A stretch of 64,000 nt of DNA from Flavobacterium sp. (GCF_017744675.1 NZ_JAGIAV010000001.1:928151-992150); one strand, 5' to 3'. Shown: positions 1 through 8,318, counted from the stretch's first letter. Numbers and translations are program-made. Notes: generated from the letters alone by a model not told the origin.

Positions 1-88
1 TTGCCTATTGAAATTTGAAATCTATTAATGTTTAAATAACACTTAAGCGGACAAATAATTGATTTACAATTAAAAAGAAAAAGGATAA

Positions 89-122
89 TTTGACCGTATT
101 TGAAAATTTGGCGTTAAATTTG
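89..122 (+). promoter_or_regulatory. Candidate promoter of the DUF4407 gene
   Basis: TTTG at 89-92 and a perfect TAAATTTG at 115-122 match the Bacteroidota -33/-7 pattern, with a 22-bp gap that is at the long end. The start codon at 152 leaves a leader of roughly 20-25 nt. Confidence 0.45.
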
Positions 123-151
123 CCGTATCAATCAATCAAAAATCATCAATC

Positions 152-1252
152 ATGTTAAAACAATTTTTTATCTTATGTTCAGGTGTCGACCGAGACATTC
201 TGAAAGACTGCTCAGAAGGCGAACAAACCAAATATGTAGGTATTGGAGCCACCGTATTTTTTACAGCAGTTATGGCCTTTTTGGCTAGTGCTTATGCACT
301 TTTTACCGTTTTCGATTCTATTTATCCCGCTTTGATTTTCGGATTTGTTTGGAGTTTACTGATCTTTAATCTGGACCGATTTATCGTTTCAACCATTAAA
401 AAAAGAGACCGTTTTCTGGACGAATTTCTTCAAGCAACGCCTCGTATTGCTTTAGCGATTATTATTGCTATTGTAATTTCTAAACCTTTGGAAATTAAAA
501 TTTTCGAAAAAGAAATCAATACGGTTTTATTGAAAGAGAAAAACGAAATGGAGTTGGCTAATAAAAAACAAATTGGCACTTATTTTAAAACAGATTTAGA
601 TAAAAATAAAGCGGAGATTGCAGCGCTAAAAGCCGATATTGTAAGGAAAGAGAAAGAAGTGAACGATCTGTATTCTGTTTATATTACTGAAGCCGAAGGA
701 ACTGCTGGAACCAAGAAATTAGGAAAAGGTCCGGTTTATAAAGAGAAGCGAGAAAAACACGATGCAGCGTTAAAAGAATTTGCAACTCTTAAAACGACAA
801 ACGAAGCTAAAATCGCCGAAAAAGAAAAAGCTGGAAAACAACTCCAAGCCGATTTAGATAAGAAAGTTTCGCAAACACAGCCCATCATTGAAGGTTTTGA
901 CGGATTAATGGCGCGTATTAATGCATTGAATAAACTGCCTTGGCTACCATCATTTTTCATAATGCTGTTATTCTTGGCAATTGAAACTTCTCCAATTATT
1001 GCCAAATTATTAGCGCCAAAAGGAGAGTTTGATTTCAAACAAGAAGAAGCCGAAACTGCCATGAAAGCAACTTTGGCTCAAAACAAATACCAACGCGATT
1101 TATTAGTGAAAACCAGCGCCGAAATGCACGATAAAGTGTACGCTGATATCGCAGAAGACAAAGGATTATTTGACCTTCAGCGAAAGAATGCAAAAGAATT
1201 GCTGGAATTACAATCGCATAAATTTGTAGAGAAACAAAAGGCTACATTGTAA
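152..1252 (+). CDS. DUF4407 domain-containing membrane protein
   Basis: The 366-residue protein has three or four hydrophobic segments near its N-terminus (about 28-52, 56-81, 95-115), a long charged Lys/Glu-rich stretch predicted to be coiled coil (about 120-245) and one more membrane segment (about 268-293), followed by a hydrophilic tail. This layout, and the N-terminal 'CSGVDRDIL' run, fit the DUF4407 family of Bacteroidota and actinobacteria. Its function is not known. It stands alone between a good promoter and a strong terminator. The ATG at 152 fits the promoter spacing. Confidence 0.85.
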   Translation: MLKQFFILCSGVDRDILKDCSEGEQTKYVGIGATVFFTAVMAFLASAYALFTVFDSIYPALIFGFVWSLLIFNLDRFIVSTIKKRDRFLDEFLQATPRIALAIIIAIVISKPLEIKIFEKEINTVLLKEKNEMELANKKQIGTYFKTDLDKNKAEIAALKADIVRKEKEVNDLYSVYITEAEGTAGTKKLGKGPVYKEKREKHDAALKEFATLKTTNEAKIAEKEKAGKQLQADLDKKVSQTQPIIEGFDGLMARINALNKLPWLPSFFIMLLFLAIETSPIIAKLLAPKGEFDFKQEEAETAMKATLAQNKYQRDLLVKTSAEMHDKVYADIAEDKGLFDLQRKNAKELLELQSHKFVEKQKATL

Positions 1253-1314
1253 GTTCAAAGTTGCTAAGCTTCTAAGTGCAAAGTTAGAAGTCTCAATAAA
1301 GACTTAAAAAGAGA

Positions 1315-1352
1315 AGCCAGAAATAGAACTTCTATTTCTGGCTTTTTTTATT
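1315..1352 (+). terminator. Rho-independent terminator after the DUF4407 gene
   Basis: A perfect stem AGCCAGAAATAG / CTATTTCTGGCT (1315-1326 with 1332-1343) is followed by a run of T (1343-1349). It ends the plus-strand gene upstream. Confidence 0.85.
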
Positions 1353-1376
1353 TTAGACAAAGTCAATAATCTTTGT

Positions 1377-1414
1377 ACTTTGTACTCAGAACTTTGTACT
1401 CAGAACTTTGTACT
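1377..1414. repeat. Short tandem repeat, 14-bp unit
   Basis: The unit ACTTTGTACTCAGA occurs at 1377-1390 and 1391-1404, with a third partial copy to 1414. It lies between the terminator of the DUF4407 gene and the stop codon of the next, convergent gene. Confidence 0.8.
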
Positions 1415-1421
1415 TTAGAAA

Positions 1422-2129
1422 TTACATGTAGCCCAATATCTCTTTTTTATAAGCGTCATATTCTCCTTGCATGATTAAACCATTATCAAGAAGTTTTTTG
1501 TAATTCTGTAGTTTATCAAAAAGTTCTTCTTTAGATAAATCACTTAATTTACGCTCTCCAGCAGGCTGAGTCGGAAGCGGTTCAAAAGTTTCTGTAACAG
1601 CAGGAGCAGCTGGTAAAATTTCAGCAAAGCTTGTTACTTCTTCTGTTTCTACTTCTTCAACTTCATCTTCGTCTTCAAAAACAGGCTCTTCGGCTTGAAT
1701 AGTTTCTTGAATCGGAGCTGCAGCAGAAACTGGATTTTTCAATAAATCCATTTGCTCTTTAGCATACGTATAAATTTTTCTAGCTTGAATTTTCGGAATA
1801 TAATCAATAGAAACCGCTAAATCTGTTTTTGTTCCAAATGAAAATTCAGAACCTAAAATATTTTCTTTTACAAAAGTGCTTGCAATATCATCCCAAGTAT
1901 AATCTGTAAAATCCATAGAAAGACCTAAATTTTTAGGCTTGCAGATAATGATACGTTTGTTTGTTAATACAATACTATCTGGAAAAACAGTAATTGCAGG
2001 CTTTTTTTGCACTGCGATATATCCAACTTCTTCGCCTTTCATTAATAAATCGGTAAGTTTCGAAGTGATTTTTTCAATCGCTTTTGGATCTTGTTCTTCG
2101 TTTAGAAATTTTTTAAATTGTTCTTTCAT
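1422..2129 (-). CDS. PH-like domain protein with C-terminal SHOCT-like motif
   Basis: The protein has 235 residues. Residues about 35-135 look like a bacterial PH domain (beta-rich, with 'DSIVLTNKRIIICKPK', as in bPH/YokE-type proteins). A very acidic Glu-rich linker follows (about 145-185), and the last 40 residues ('LSDLSKEELFDKLQNYKKLL' onward, with 'LDNGLIMQGEYDAYKKEILGYM' at the end) resemble a SHOCT domain, a short alpha-helical module common at C-termini. There is no signal peptide, so it is probably cytosolic. Function unknown. It converges on the DUF4407 gene. Confidence 0.7.
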   Translation of the reverse strand: MKEQFKKFLNEEQDPKAIEKITSKLTDLLMKGEEVGYIAVQKKPAITVFPDSIVLTNKRIIICKPKNLGLSMDFTDYTWDDIASTFVKENILGSEFSFGTKTDLAVSIDYIPKIQARKIYTYAKEQMDLLKNPVSAAAPIQETIQAEEPVFEDEDEVEEVETEEVTSFAEILPAAPAVTETFEPLPTQPAGERKLSDLSKEELFDKLQNYKKLLDNGLIMQGEYDAYKKEILGYM

Positions 2130-2220
2130 TTTTTTAAGTTGCTAAGTTACTGAGCTTCTAAGTTGCTGAGTTTTTTACAGACGCTACAAATGTAATGCCT
2201 AATTTTCTAATTAGATAATT
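2130..2220. repeat. AAGTTGCTAAG-type repeat and half of a palindrome family
   Basis: Variants of the word AAGTTGCTAAG(C/T)T(A/T)CTGAG recur here and at 1254-1290. The far end (2201-2220) carries AATTTTCTAATTAGATAATT, the same sequence as arms of the 5409-5490 and 32682-32819 palindromes, and it supplies the stop codon of the YjbR-like gene. Confidence 0.55.
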
Positions 2221-2570
2221 TCATTTTGAATTTTCTTTGTCAAACTTTTGAAAACCAAGTCGTACGAATGATCTATGAGTTCTTTAACAAATTTATCAGG
2301 CAGATTTCCGTTTAAAGCTACGGTGTTCCAATGCACTTTACTCATGTGAAAACCTGGTTGTATCTCGTCATATTCTGCTCTGAGTTCTTGCGCGTGGTCT
2401 GGATCACATTTTAAATTAACCGATTGTTCGTTTTTTTCCCATTGAGAAAGAGAAGACAAAGCAAACATTTTTCCGCCCACTTTAAAGACCAAAGTATCTT
2501 CATCAAAAGGAAAATGTTCACTGGCACCTTTTTTAGAAAGACAATATTCGTAAAACGTTTCTAAATTCAT
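2211..2570 (-). CDS. MmcQ/YjbR family protein
   Basis: The 119-residue protein matches the MmcQ/YjbR family (CyaY-like fold): the N-terminal 'YCLSKKGASEHFPFDEDTLVFKVGGKMFAL' pattern and 'MSKVHWNTVALNG' near residue 75-90 are typical. The family is thought to bind DNA on structural grounds, but no firm role is known. It is the last gene of a three-gene run with DUF4260 and GNAT genes, only 6 bp after the former. Its last codons and stop lie in a dispersed repeat. Confidence 0.85.
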   Translation of the reverse strand: MNLETFYEYCLSKKGASEHFPFDEDTLVFKVGGKMFALSSLSQWEKNEQSVNLKCDPDHAQELRAEYDEIQPGFHMSKVHWNTVALNGNLPDKFVKELIDHSYDLVFKSLTKKIQNEII

Positions 2571-2576
2571 ACTTGT

Positions 2577-2927
2577 TTATTTACCAATTTCACCTAAATG
2601 CGTGTATTTAAAACCTTTTTCATATTTAAGGCCATAACCAAAAATACGATCCATTGCAGAATGTGAAAATAAAATAATTCCCGCTAACTGCACAATTTCA
2701 ATGCTTAAATAACAGCCAACGCCATAAATTAAAAGTGCAATGCCTTTGTGATGAAAGACATTATAGAGAAATGCTCCGGCTTTGTTGCCAAAAACATAAC
2801 CAATCATCGATAAATCGGGAACTAAAATTAAAGCTAGGAACCACCACCATTGATAATTTAAACGGTTGAATAAAAAAATGCCGAGAATGAATAGAGCGGC
2901 TTCTTCGAGTTGTAAGACTGTTTTCAT
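2577..2927 (-). CDS. DUF4260 domain-containing small membrane protein
   Basis: The 116-residue protein is mainly hydrophobic with three to four membrane segments and the family-type signatures 'FNRLNYQWWWF', 'VPDLSMIGY' and 'NVFHHKGIAL'. Near the C-terminus 'HSAMDRIFGYGLKY' is also characteristic. DUF4260 proteins are inner-membrane proteins of unknown function. The start codon overlaps the stop of the upstream GNAT gene by 4 bp, so the two are almost surely translated from one transcript. Confidence 0.85.
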   Translation of the reverse strand: MKTVLQLEEAALFILGIFLFNRLNYQWWWFLALILVPDLSMIGYVFGNKAGAFLYNVFHHKGIALLIYGVGCYLSIEIVQLAGIILFSHSAMDRIFGYGLKYEKGFKYTHLGEIGK

Positions 2928-3325
2928 TTGACTATTTTTTCCATCATCTTTTCAGGATGATTGAGTTTAGTAAATCCGAATTTCTCGTATAAAAAGTGAG
3001 CGTCTGTTGTTGCCAATCGCCAGATTTTGACTTCCTGCAATTGCGGTTCTTTCATCATGGCTTCGATTAAAATAGAAGAATACCCTTTTCCGCGATGTTC
3101 TTCAGTAATAAAAACGTCCATTAAGTAGGCGAAAACCACATAATCGGTTATCACACGTGCAAAGCCAACTTGTTTGTCATCTAAATAAATTCCAAAACAA
3201 ACCGAAGCATCTATTGTGCGCTGCACTTCTTCTATTGTTCGTCCCGCAGCCCAATAAATGTCTTTTAAAAAGTTTTGTATAAACGGAACGTCGAGTTTTG
3301 TTTTATCAGTAGATACTTCTATCAT
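2924..3325 (-). CDS. GNAT family N-acetyltransferase
   Basis: The 133-residue protein carries the acetyl-CoA binding motif A of GNAT enzymes ('DVFITEEHRGKGYSSILIEAMM', about residues 71-92, Q/RxxGxG/A-type 'HRGKGYS') and a C-terminal 'YEKFGFTKL' typical of the fold. It would transfer an acetyl group from acetyl-CoA to an amine; the substrate cannot be told. It heads the operon with the DUF4260 and YjbR-like genes. Confidence 0.85.
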   Translation of the reverse strand: MIEVSTDKTKLDVPFIQNFLKDIYWAAGRTIEEVQRTIDASVCFGIYLDDKQVGFARVITDYVVFAYLMDVFITEEHRGKGYSSILIEAMMKEPQLQEVKIWRLATTDAHFLYEKFGFTKLNHPEKMMEKIVK

Positions 3326-3342
3326 TAGAGTTTAGTTTTTTA

Positions 3343-3424
3343 GCCACAAATTGCACAAATTTTCACTAATTTCTTTTTAATCTGTGGCAAAAAATAATTC
3401 GTGCGAATTCGTGTAATTAGTGGC
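3343..3424. repeat. GCCAC-type palindromic intergenic element
   Basis: Imperfect inverted repeat with arms GCCACAAATTGCACAAATT (3343-3361) and AATTCGTGTAATTAGTGGC (3406-3424), with inner 'AATCTGTGGC'. Same family as 23510-23661, 24399-24460 and 26168-26228. It fills the gap between the GNAT and cyclase genes. Confidence 0.75.
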
Positions 3425-3426
3425 AA

Positions 3427-4179
3427 CTAATAAATTTTATATAATATTGGTTTCGATGGACTTGCGTCATTTTCAAACGAAGTGATTTGAAGGTTTAGTA
3501 TGTAATTTCCATCTTCAATTTCGTCTGAGACATAAATCATCTCCGTAATTGTGGCTTTTAATCTCGCATCTTGATTTAGATTTACAGTGTCTTTTACATT
3601 CCAAAAAGCTTTGTGAGCCAATAATTTTCCCTCGTCATGTTCTTTGTCAACACTTGGTAAATCGATTAATAAATGGTGAATTTCGCTTTCGCGGATGAAA
3701 ATTGCAGCATCTTCAGCCAAATATGGCGGATTCGTATTGGAATATTTTCTTGATTTTTTATCCAGTTCATTTGGAAGCGTTCTGATGATTAAAGCTTCTG
3801 TTTTTTCAGTAAGTAAGTTTACAATTTGATCTTTGGTAATAACGAAATCGTCATCAATTTTTTCGGGTTCAATTGTAATCAATTTAGCAGTAAAGAAAAA
3901 CTGTTTCAGCGATTGATTAATGCTGTAAAAATCATTGGTAATATGTCCTAAACATTCCGTATGCGTACCATGTCCGTGCGGGTTAAAGAAAATATTATTG
4001 AAATTTGTAGATGATTTTCCCTCAGAAACTTTTCCAATCCAATCGCCAAAAACAACAGGTTCGATCGAAGGTTTTTCGATATACCAAGCAATCGGATTTT
4101 CGTCTGTATTGGTTAATGGAATCGAGATATCAATGGGTTTTGATAGGTCTATTTCGAAGTTGTTGATTTTTGCTAACAC
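3427..4179 (-). CDS. Cyclase family protein (kynurenine formamidase-like)
   Basis: The 250-residue protein has the metal-binding signature of the cyclase/KynB family, here 'HGHGTHTECLGH' (about residues 73-84), a variant of HxGTHxDxxxH with Glu in place of Asp. The start 'IDLSKPIDISIPL' and 'LLIDLPSVDKEHDEGKLLAHKAFW' are also family-like. Enzymes of this fold hydrolyse N-formylkynurenine, isatin or similar compounds; no kynurenine pathway genes lie nearby, so the substrate is open. No signal peptide is seen. Confidence 0.8.
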   Translation of the reverse strand: MLAKINNFEIDLSKPIDISIPLTNTDENPIAWYIEKPSIEPVVFGDWIGKVSEGKSSTNFNNIFFNPHGHGTHTECLGHITNDFYSINQSLKQFFFTAKLITIEPEKIDDDFVITKDQIVNLLTEKTEALIIRTLPNELDKKSRKYSNTNPPYLAEDAAIFIRESEIHHLLIDLPSVDKEHDEGKLLAHKAFWNVKDTVNLNQDARLKATITEMIYVSDEIEDGNYILNLQITSFENDASPSKPILYKIY

Positions 4180-4194
4180 AAGTTTGGGTTTTGT

Positions 4195-4252
4195 GCCACA
4201 AAGACGCTAAGTCACAAAGATTAACTGATTTGAGCCTTTGTGCCTTCGTGGC
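4195..4252. repeat. GCCACAAAG-type palindromic element
   Basis: Imperfect inverted repeat beginning GCCACAAAGACGC and ending CTTTGTGCCTTCGTGGC, between the hemW stop and the cyclase start. It belongs with the GCCAC-type family. Confidence 0.65.
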
Positions 4253-4258
4253 TAATTT

Positions 4259-5404
4259 TTATTCATCCAAATTTAGATAAAATAAATCTGAAGCAATTCC
4301 ATCCGTTAAAAATTTTCCTTTTAGAGTTGGTTTTAGAATGTTGTTTTCAACTGAAAGCAGATCATCATTTAAAAACTTTTGAGAATGTTTTTTTAGATAA
4401 TTTAGATATTCCAAACCAAATTCCTTTTCGATTCTTTCTAGAGAAACGCCCCAAATCGTTCGTAATCCTGTCATGATATATTCATTATAACGATCAGAAA
4501 TAGTCAAGATTTCCGTTTCAATTGGAAGTTCGTTGTTTTGAATTGCTTTTATATAAAGTGAATTATTCGCAATATTCCATCCTCTTTTTTCGCCATCATA
4601 ACTATGTGCTGAAGGACCAATTCCGATATACTTTTTACCCAGCCAATAGGCCGAATTGTTTTTGGAAAAATAATTCTCTTTTCCAAAATTTGATAATTCG
4701 TAATGAATAAAACCGTTGTTTTGAAGCATTTCGACCAAAATCATAAAATGATTTGAAGCCACTTCATCCTGAGGTGCGGCAATTTTTCCAGTTTGAATTA
4801 ATTTGCTTAAAGCGGTTTTTGGTTCTACTGTCAAAGCATAACTCGAAATATGCGGAATGCCAAAATCTAAAGCCGTATGAATATTCTGTCTCCACATTTC
4901 GTCGCTCATTCCTGGAATTCCGTAAATCAAGTCCAACGAAATATTGTCGAAGTATTTAGTCGCTTCTTCCAGGCATTTTTTGGCTTCCGCCGAATTATGA
5001 GCGCGGTTCATCATCTTCAAATCGTCTTCATAAAAAGATTGAATTCCGATGCTTAAACGGTTTATTGGACTTTTAGACAATTCTAAAATTCGCTCTGTAG
5101 ACAAATCATCTGGATTGGCTTCCAACGTAATTTCCGGATTTTCAACAACTTTATAGTTTTTGTAGACTTCTGAAATTAGGAAGTTAATTTCTTCGTTACT
5201 TAAAACCGAAGGTGTTCCTCCGCCAAAATATATCGTTTCAATGATATTGTCATCCTGAGCGGAGTCGAAGGGTTTACGCATACCGATTTCTTTAGCCAAA
5301 GCCAAAACCATATCGTCTTTTTTTTTCATCGAAGTCGAAAAATGAAAGTCGCAGTAATGACAAGCTTGTTTGCAAAATGGGATATGGATGTAGATGCCGC
5401 TCAT
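4259..5404 (-). CDS. hemW: Radical SAM heme chaperone HemW
   Basis: The 381-residue protein opens with 'GIYIHIPFCKQACHYCDFHF', containing the radical SAM cluster cysteines C11, C15 and C18. It has the glycine-rich 'YFGGGTPSVLS' (about 59-69), 'LEANPD' and 'RLSIGIQSF' motifs of HemW. HemW-type proteins bind heme and hand it to membrane acceptors; older annotations call them HemN-like, but the C-terminal region fits HemW. An odd octapeptide PFDSAQDD (residues 45-52) is encoded by a 24-bp dispersed-type repeat at 5249-5272. ruvC lies just upstream, a common order in Bacteroidota. Confidence 0.9.
   Translation of the reverse strand: MSGIYIHIPFCKQACHYCDFHFSTSMKKKDDMVLALAKEIGMRKPFDSAQDDNIIETIYFGGGTPSVLSNEEINFLISEVYKNYKVVENPEITLEANPDDLSTERILELSKSPINRLSIGIQSFYEDDLKMMNRAHNSAEAKKCLEEATKYFDNISLDLIYGIPGMSDEMWRQNIHTALDFGIPHISSYALTVEPKTALSKLIQTGKIAAPQDEVASNHFMILVEMLQNNGFIHYELSNFGKENYFSKNNSAYWLGKKYIGIGPSAHSYDGEKRGWNIANNSLYIKAIQNNELPIETEILTISDRYNEYIMTGLRTIWGVSLERIEKEFGLEYLNYLKKHSQKFLNDDLLSVENNILKPTLKGKFLTDGIASDLFYLNLDE
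5249..5272. repeat. 24-bp dispersed-type repeat inside hemW
   Basis: The run from GTCATCCTGAGCGG to GTCGAAGGG is GC-richer than its surroundings and resembles a word common in intergenic repeats of Bacteroidota. It is 24 bp, so the reading frame of hemW is kept. It encodes PFDSAQDD between the cluster helix and the GGGTP strand. Confidence 0.6.
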
Positions 5405-5408
5405 TTCT

Positions 5409-5490
5409 TAATTAGATAATGTGTCAATTTGATAATTAGATAATTTTATAGACAACGAATAGAATTATCTCATTATCTAATTTTCTAATT
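5409..5490. repeat. AATTAGATAAT-type palindromic element
   Basis: The hemW-ruvC gap holds AATTAGATAATGTGTCAATT near one end and ATTATCTAATTTTCTAATT near the other, pairing over AATTAGATAAT / ATTATCTAATT. It is a looser copy of the element at 32682-32819. Confidence 0.65.
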
Positions 5491-5493
5491 GCC

Positions 5494-6048
5494 TCATTTT
5501 TTAACTCGATCTTCGTTTTGTTTCACAAAAGCATCCCAACCCGAATAGCTCTTTCCTGCAACAACTTTTCCAGAATTGAAATGATGGCAAACTGCTGCTG
5601 CCAACCCGTCTGTTGAATCGAGATTTTTGGGTAATTCTTTTAAGCCTAAAAGCTGTTGCAGCATTTTAGCAACTTGCTCTTTGCTGGCATTTCCGTTTCC
5701 GGTAATGGCCATTTTGATCTTTTTAGGTTCGTATTCTGTAATCGGAATTCCTCTTGAAAGTCCTGCAGCCATCGCAACTCCTTGCGCACGGCCTAATTTC
5801 AGCATCGACTGAACGTTTTTGCCAAAGAAAGGCGCTTCAATTGCAATTTCGTCAGGACAATGTGTTTCGATAAGTTCGATGGTTCTTTCGAAGATGATTC
5901 TTAGTTTTTGGTAATGATTATCGTATTTGGAAAGTTGCAATTCGTTCAATTGCAAAAACTCCATTTTTTTATTGGTTACTTTAATCAATCCGAAACCCAT
6001 AATCGTGGTTCCGGGGTCAATACCTAATATGATGCGTTCTTGTGTCAA
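5494..6048 (-). CDS. ruvC: Crossover junction endodeoxyribonuclease RuvC
   Basis: The 184-residue protein shows the RuvC nuclease fold: 'ILGIDPGTTIMGFGLI' with the first catalytic Asp (D11), 'EIAIEAPFFGKNVQSMLKLG' with the second acidic residue, and 'LDSTDGLAAAVCHHF' with the C-terminal catalytic Asp. It cuts Holliday junctions with RuvAB during recombination repair. Length is normal for Bacteroidota RuvC. hemW follows on the same strand after a repeat-filled gap of about 90 bp. Confidence 0.95.
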   Translation of the reverse strand: MTQERIILGIDPGTTIMGFGLIKVTNKKMEFLQLNELQLSKYDNHYQKLRIIFERTIELIETHCPDEIAIEAPFFGKNVQSMLKLGRAQGVAMAAGLSRGIPITEYEPKKIKMAITGNGNASKEQVAKMLQQLLGLKELPKNLDSTDGLAAAVCHHFNSGKVVAGKSYSGWDAFVKQNEDRVKK

Positions 6049-6147
6049 GAGTTTTTTGTTTCAAGTTTAAGGTTTGCTTCGCCAGTTCGGCTAAAGCCTC
6101 GGGTCAAGTTTAGAAAATTGACTCATTTTCTAATTGGCACATTTTCA

Positions 6148-6177
6148 TTGCCACATTCTCAAATTCAATTACTTTTG
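6148..6177 (+). promoter_or_regulatory. Strong candidate promoter, possibly giving a leaderless transcript
   Basis: TTG at 6148-6150, a 19-bp gap and a perfect TACTTTTG at 6170-6177. The best ATG (6182) begins only 4 nt after the -7 element, so transcription would start at or next to the start codon. Confidence 0.6.
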
Positions 6178-6181
6178 CGGC

Positions 6182-7126
6182 ATGACTTCAATTCCACACA
6201 AAGCTAAGCAATTCCTAGTTCTTCTAGCCAAACTTTTGATTGTTGGTGGCGCATTTTATTTTATTTACAATCAGCTGGCTAACAACGATAAGTTAGATTG
6301 GCAGAAGTTTATTGTTTTATTCAAGAAAAACCAGTCGGTTTTGGGTATTGGATTTATTTTGCTTTTGAGCGTTTTGAATCGTTATTTTGAGATTTTGAAA
6401 TGGCAGAATCTGGCGCAAGTCATTCATAAAATATCGGTTTATGAATCTACAAAACAGGTTTTGGCCGCTTTAACAGCTGGAATTTTTACGCCAAATGGAG
6501 TAGGAGAGTACGCAGGAAAAGCGTTGTATTATCCAAAATCTGAAGCCAAAAGAGTTGTTTTCTTAAACTTAATCTGCAACGGAATCCAAATGATTTTAAC
6601 GATCATTTTTGGAATTTTCGGCTTGTTGTATTTCAACGCACAATTCAACGTAATTACAACCCAAACAGTCTTAATCCTTTTCGGCGGATTTGTATTGATT
6701 CTAATTATACTATTTTCAATTAAAAAGATCAAAGTAAAAGGATATTCGATTGAGAAACTGATTCATAAAATCAATGAAATTCCGAAATCGGTTCATCAGA
6801 AAAACATCTTTTTAGGAATCTGCCGTTATTTGGTTTTTTCGCATCAATATTATTTTTTGTTTTTAGCTTTTGATGTCGATTTGCCTTATTTAACTTTAAT
6901 GGCGGCCATCACTTCGGTTTACTTTTTGGCGTCATCATTGCCAACTTTTCAATTTTTGGACTTTGCAGTAAAAGGAAGTGTAGCGATTTATTTCTTCGGA
7001 ATTCTGAAAGTAAACGAATGGATCGTAGTTTTTATTAGCACTTTAATGTGGTTTTTAAATGTCGTTCTTCCAGTAGTTTTAGGAAGTTATTTTGTACTGA
7101 ATTTTAAAACTAAAACTGTAAAATGA
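6182..7126 (+). CDS. Flippase-like membrane protein (lysylphosphatidylglycerol synthase TM domain family)
   Basis: About 314 residues with roughly eight hydrophobic segments spread along the whole length, and 'LTAGIFTPNGVGEYAGKALYY' (about 101-121), typical of the UPF0104/LPG synthase transmembrane family (also found in AglD-like proteins). Such proteins are thought to move or modify lipid-linked molecules across the inner membrane. The reading frame is open from 6134, but the upstream 16 codons are not membrane- or family-like and the promoter lies inside them, so the ATG at 6182 is chosen. The stop overlaps the start of the glycosyltransferase by 4 bp (ATGA), implying joint function. Confidence 0.85.
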   Translation: MTSIPHKAKQFLVLLAKLLIVGGAFYFIYNQLANNDKLDWQKFIVLFKKNQSVLGIGFILLLSVLNRYFEILKWQNLAQVIHKISVYESTKQVLAALTAGIFTPNGVGEYAGKALYYPKSEAKRVVFLNLICNGIQMILTIIFGIFGLLYFNAQFNVITTQTVLILFGGFVLILIILFSIKKIKVKGYSIEKLIHKINEIPKSVHQKNIFLGICRYLVFSHQYYFLFLAFDVDLPYLTLMAAITSVYFLASSLPTFQFLDFAVKGSVAIYFFGILKVNEWIVVFISTLMWFLNVVLPVVLGSYFVLNFKTKTVK

Positions 7127-8226
7127 TTTCCGGTTTATTCGCAATATTAGCCATTTATGTCGTTAGCATTGCGTTACTGATTTATGGTTTTTTCAAAGTT
7201 AGAAGATATCAAAAAACGGATTTGGAACCCAAAACTAGCTTTACGATTATAGTTCCGTTTCGAAACGAAAAAGAAAATCTGCCGATACTTTTAGAGGGTT
7301 TTTCGAATTTAAATTACCCGACAGATTTATTTAAAGTAATTCTTGTAGACGATAATTCAGACGAGAAATTTCACATTTCACATTTCACATTTGACGTCTT
7401 ACAAATTGACAATATTCGGGCATCCAAATCTCCTAAAAAAGATGCTATTACAACTGCAATGCAACATGTAAAAACCGATTGGGTCATTACAACCGATGCC
7501 GATTGCATTGTTCCAGAAAACTGGCTTTTGACGTTTGCTAATTACATTCAAGAGAATAAAGTTTCTATGCTTGCAGGTGCTGTATCATACAAATGCGGAA
7601 ATTCTTTTCTTGATCATTTTCAGCAATTGGATTTAACGAGTTTGCAGGGCGCGACGATTGGAAGTTTTGGTTTGAATAAAGGTTTTATGTGTAACGGAGC
7701 CAATTTTGCTTATACAAAATCATTGTTTGAAAGCTTAAATGGCTTTGAAGGAAATGATAAAATTGCCAGTGGAGATGATGTTTTTTTAGTCCAGAAAGCA
7801 ATTGAAAAATTCCCAAACAAAGTTCATTATTTAAAAGCTGATGACGCCATTGTAACCGCAAAACCAACCGAAAACTGGAAAGCATTGTTTCATCAAAGAG
7901 TGCGTTGGGCGGCGAAAACAAGTTCGTATAAAAGCACTTTTGGAAAGTTTTTAGGACTAATAGTTTTCTTCGGAAATCTGAGTTTTGTAATTGGATTTTT
8001 CTTGCTTCTTTTCGGAATTTGGCCATATCCAATTTTTGTGATTTTTGCTTTTTCTAAGTTTACAATTGACTTTTTTTTGCTTTCAGTCACCAATCAATTT
8101 TTGACGAAAACGAGAATTAAAAGTCTTTTGCTGAGCAGTTTGTTTTATCCGTTTTTTAGTTCAGCGGTGGCAGTGTACAGTTTGTTCGGTTCTTATGAAT
8201 GGAAAGATCGCCAATTTAGAAAATAA
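7123..8226 (+). CDS. Family 2 glycosyltransferase, membrane-bound
   Basis: The 367-residue protein has an N-terminal membrane segment, a GT-A catalytic domain with 'TIIVPFRNEKENL', 'LVDDNSDE', 'TTDADC' and the processive-type 'HQRVRW' (QxxRW), and two or more C-terminal membrane helices. It would add sugar from a nucleotide donor to a lipid-linked or surface acceptor at the inner membrane. Translational coupling with the upstream flippase-like gene suggests the two act on the same envelope glycolipid or glycan. The acceptor is unknown. Confidence 0.88.
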   Translation: MISGLFAILAIYVVSIALLIYGFFKVRRYQKTDLEPKTSFTIIVPFRNEKENLPILLEGFSNLNYPTDLFKVILVDDNSDEKFHISHFTFDVLQIDNIRASKSPKKDAITTAMQHVKTDWVITTDADCIVPENWLLTFANYIQENKVSMLAGAVSYKCGNSFLDHFQQLDLTSLQGATIGSFGLNKGFMCNGANFAYTKSLFESLNGFEGNDKIASGDDVFLVQKAIEKFPNKVHYLKADDAIVTAKPTENWKALFHQRVRWAAKTSSYKSTFGKFLGLIVFFGNLSFVIGFFLLLFGIWPYPIFVIFAFSKFTIDFFLLSVTNQFLTKTRIKSLLLSSLFYPFFSSAVAVYSLFGSYEWKDRQFRK

Positions 8227-8231
8227 ATTAA

Positions 8232-8318
8232 AACCATTATAAGTTATATAAGGAATTTAAGTTGCAAATCTCTTTTGTTTCTCAGTTAATTTAAATGAAC
8301 TTATATGACTTATATGGT
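8232..8318. repeat. ACCATATAAG-type palindromic element
   Basis: Arms ACCATTATAAGTTATATAAG and its near complement ending CTTATATGACTTATATGGT. Same family as 16287-16351 and 28130-28206. It lies between two convergent genes. Confidence 0.75.

Noticed and set aside
6134..6181. Upstream start for the flippase-like gene
   Set aside because: The 16 added residues are not membrane-like, and the -33 and -7 elements lie inside them.
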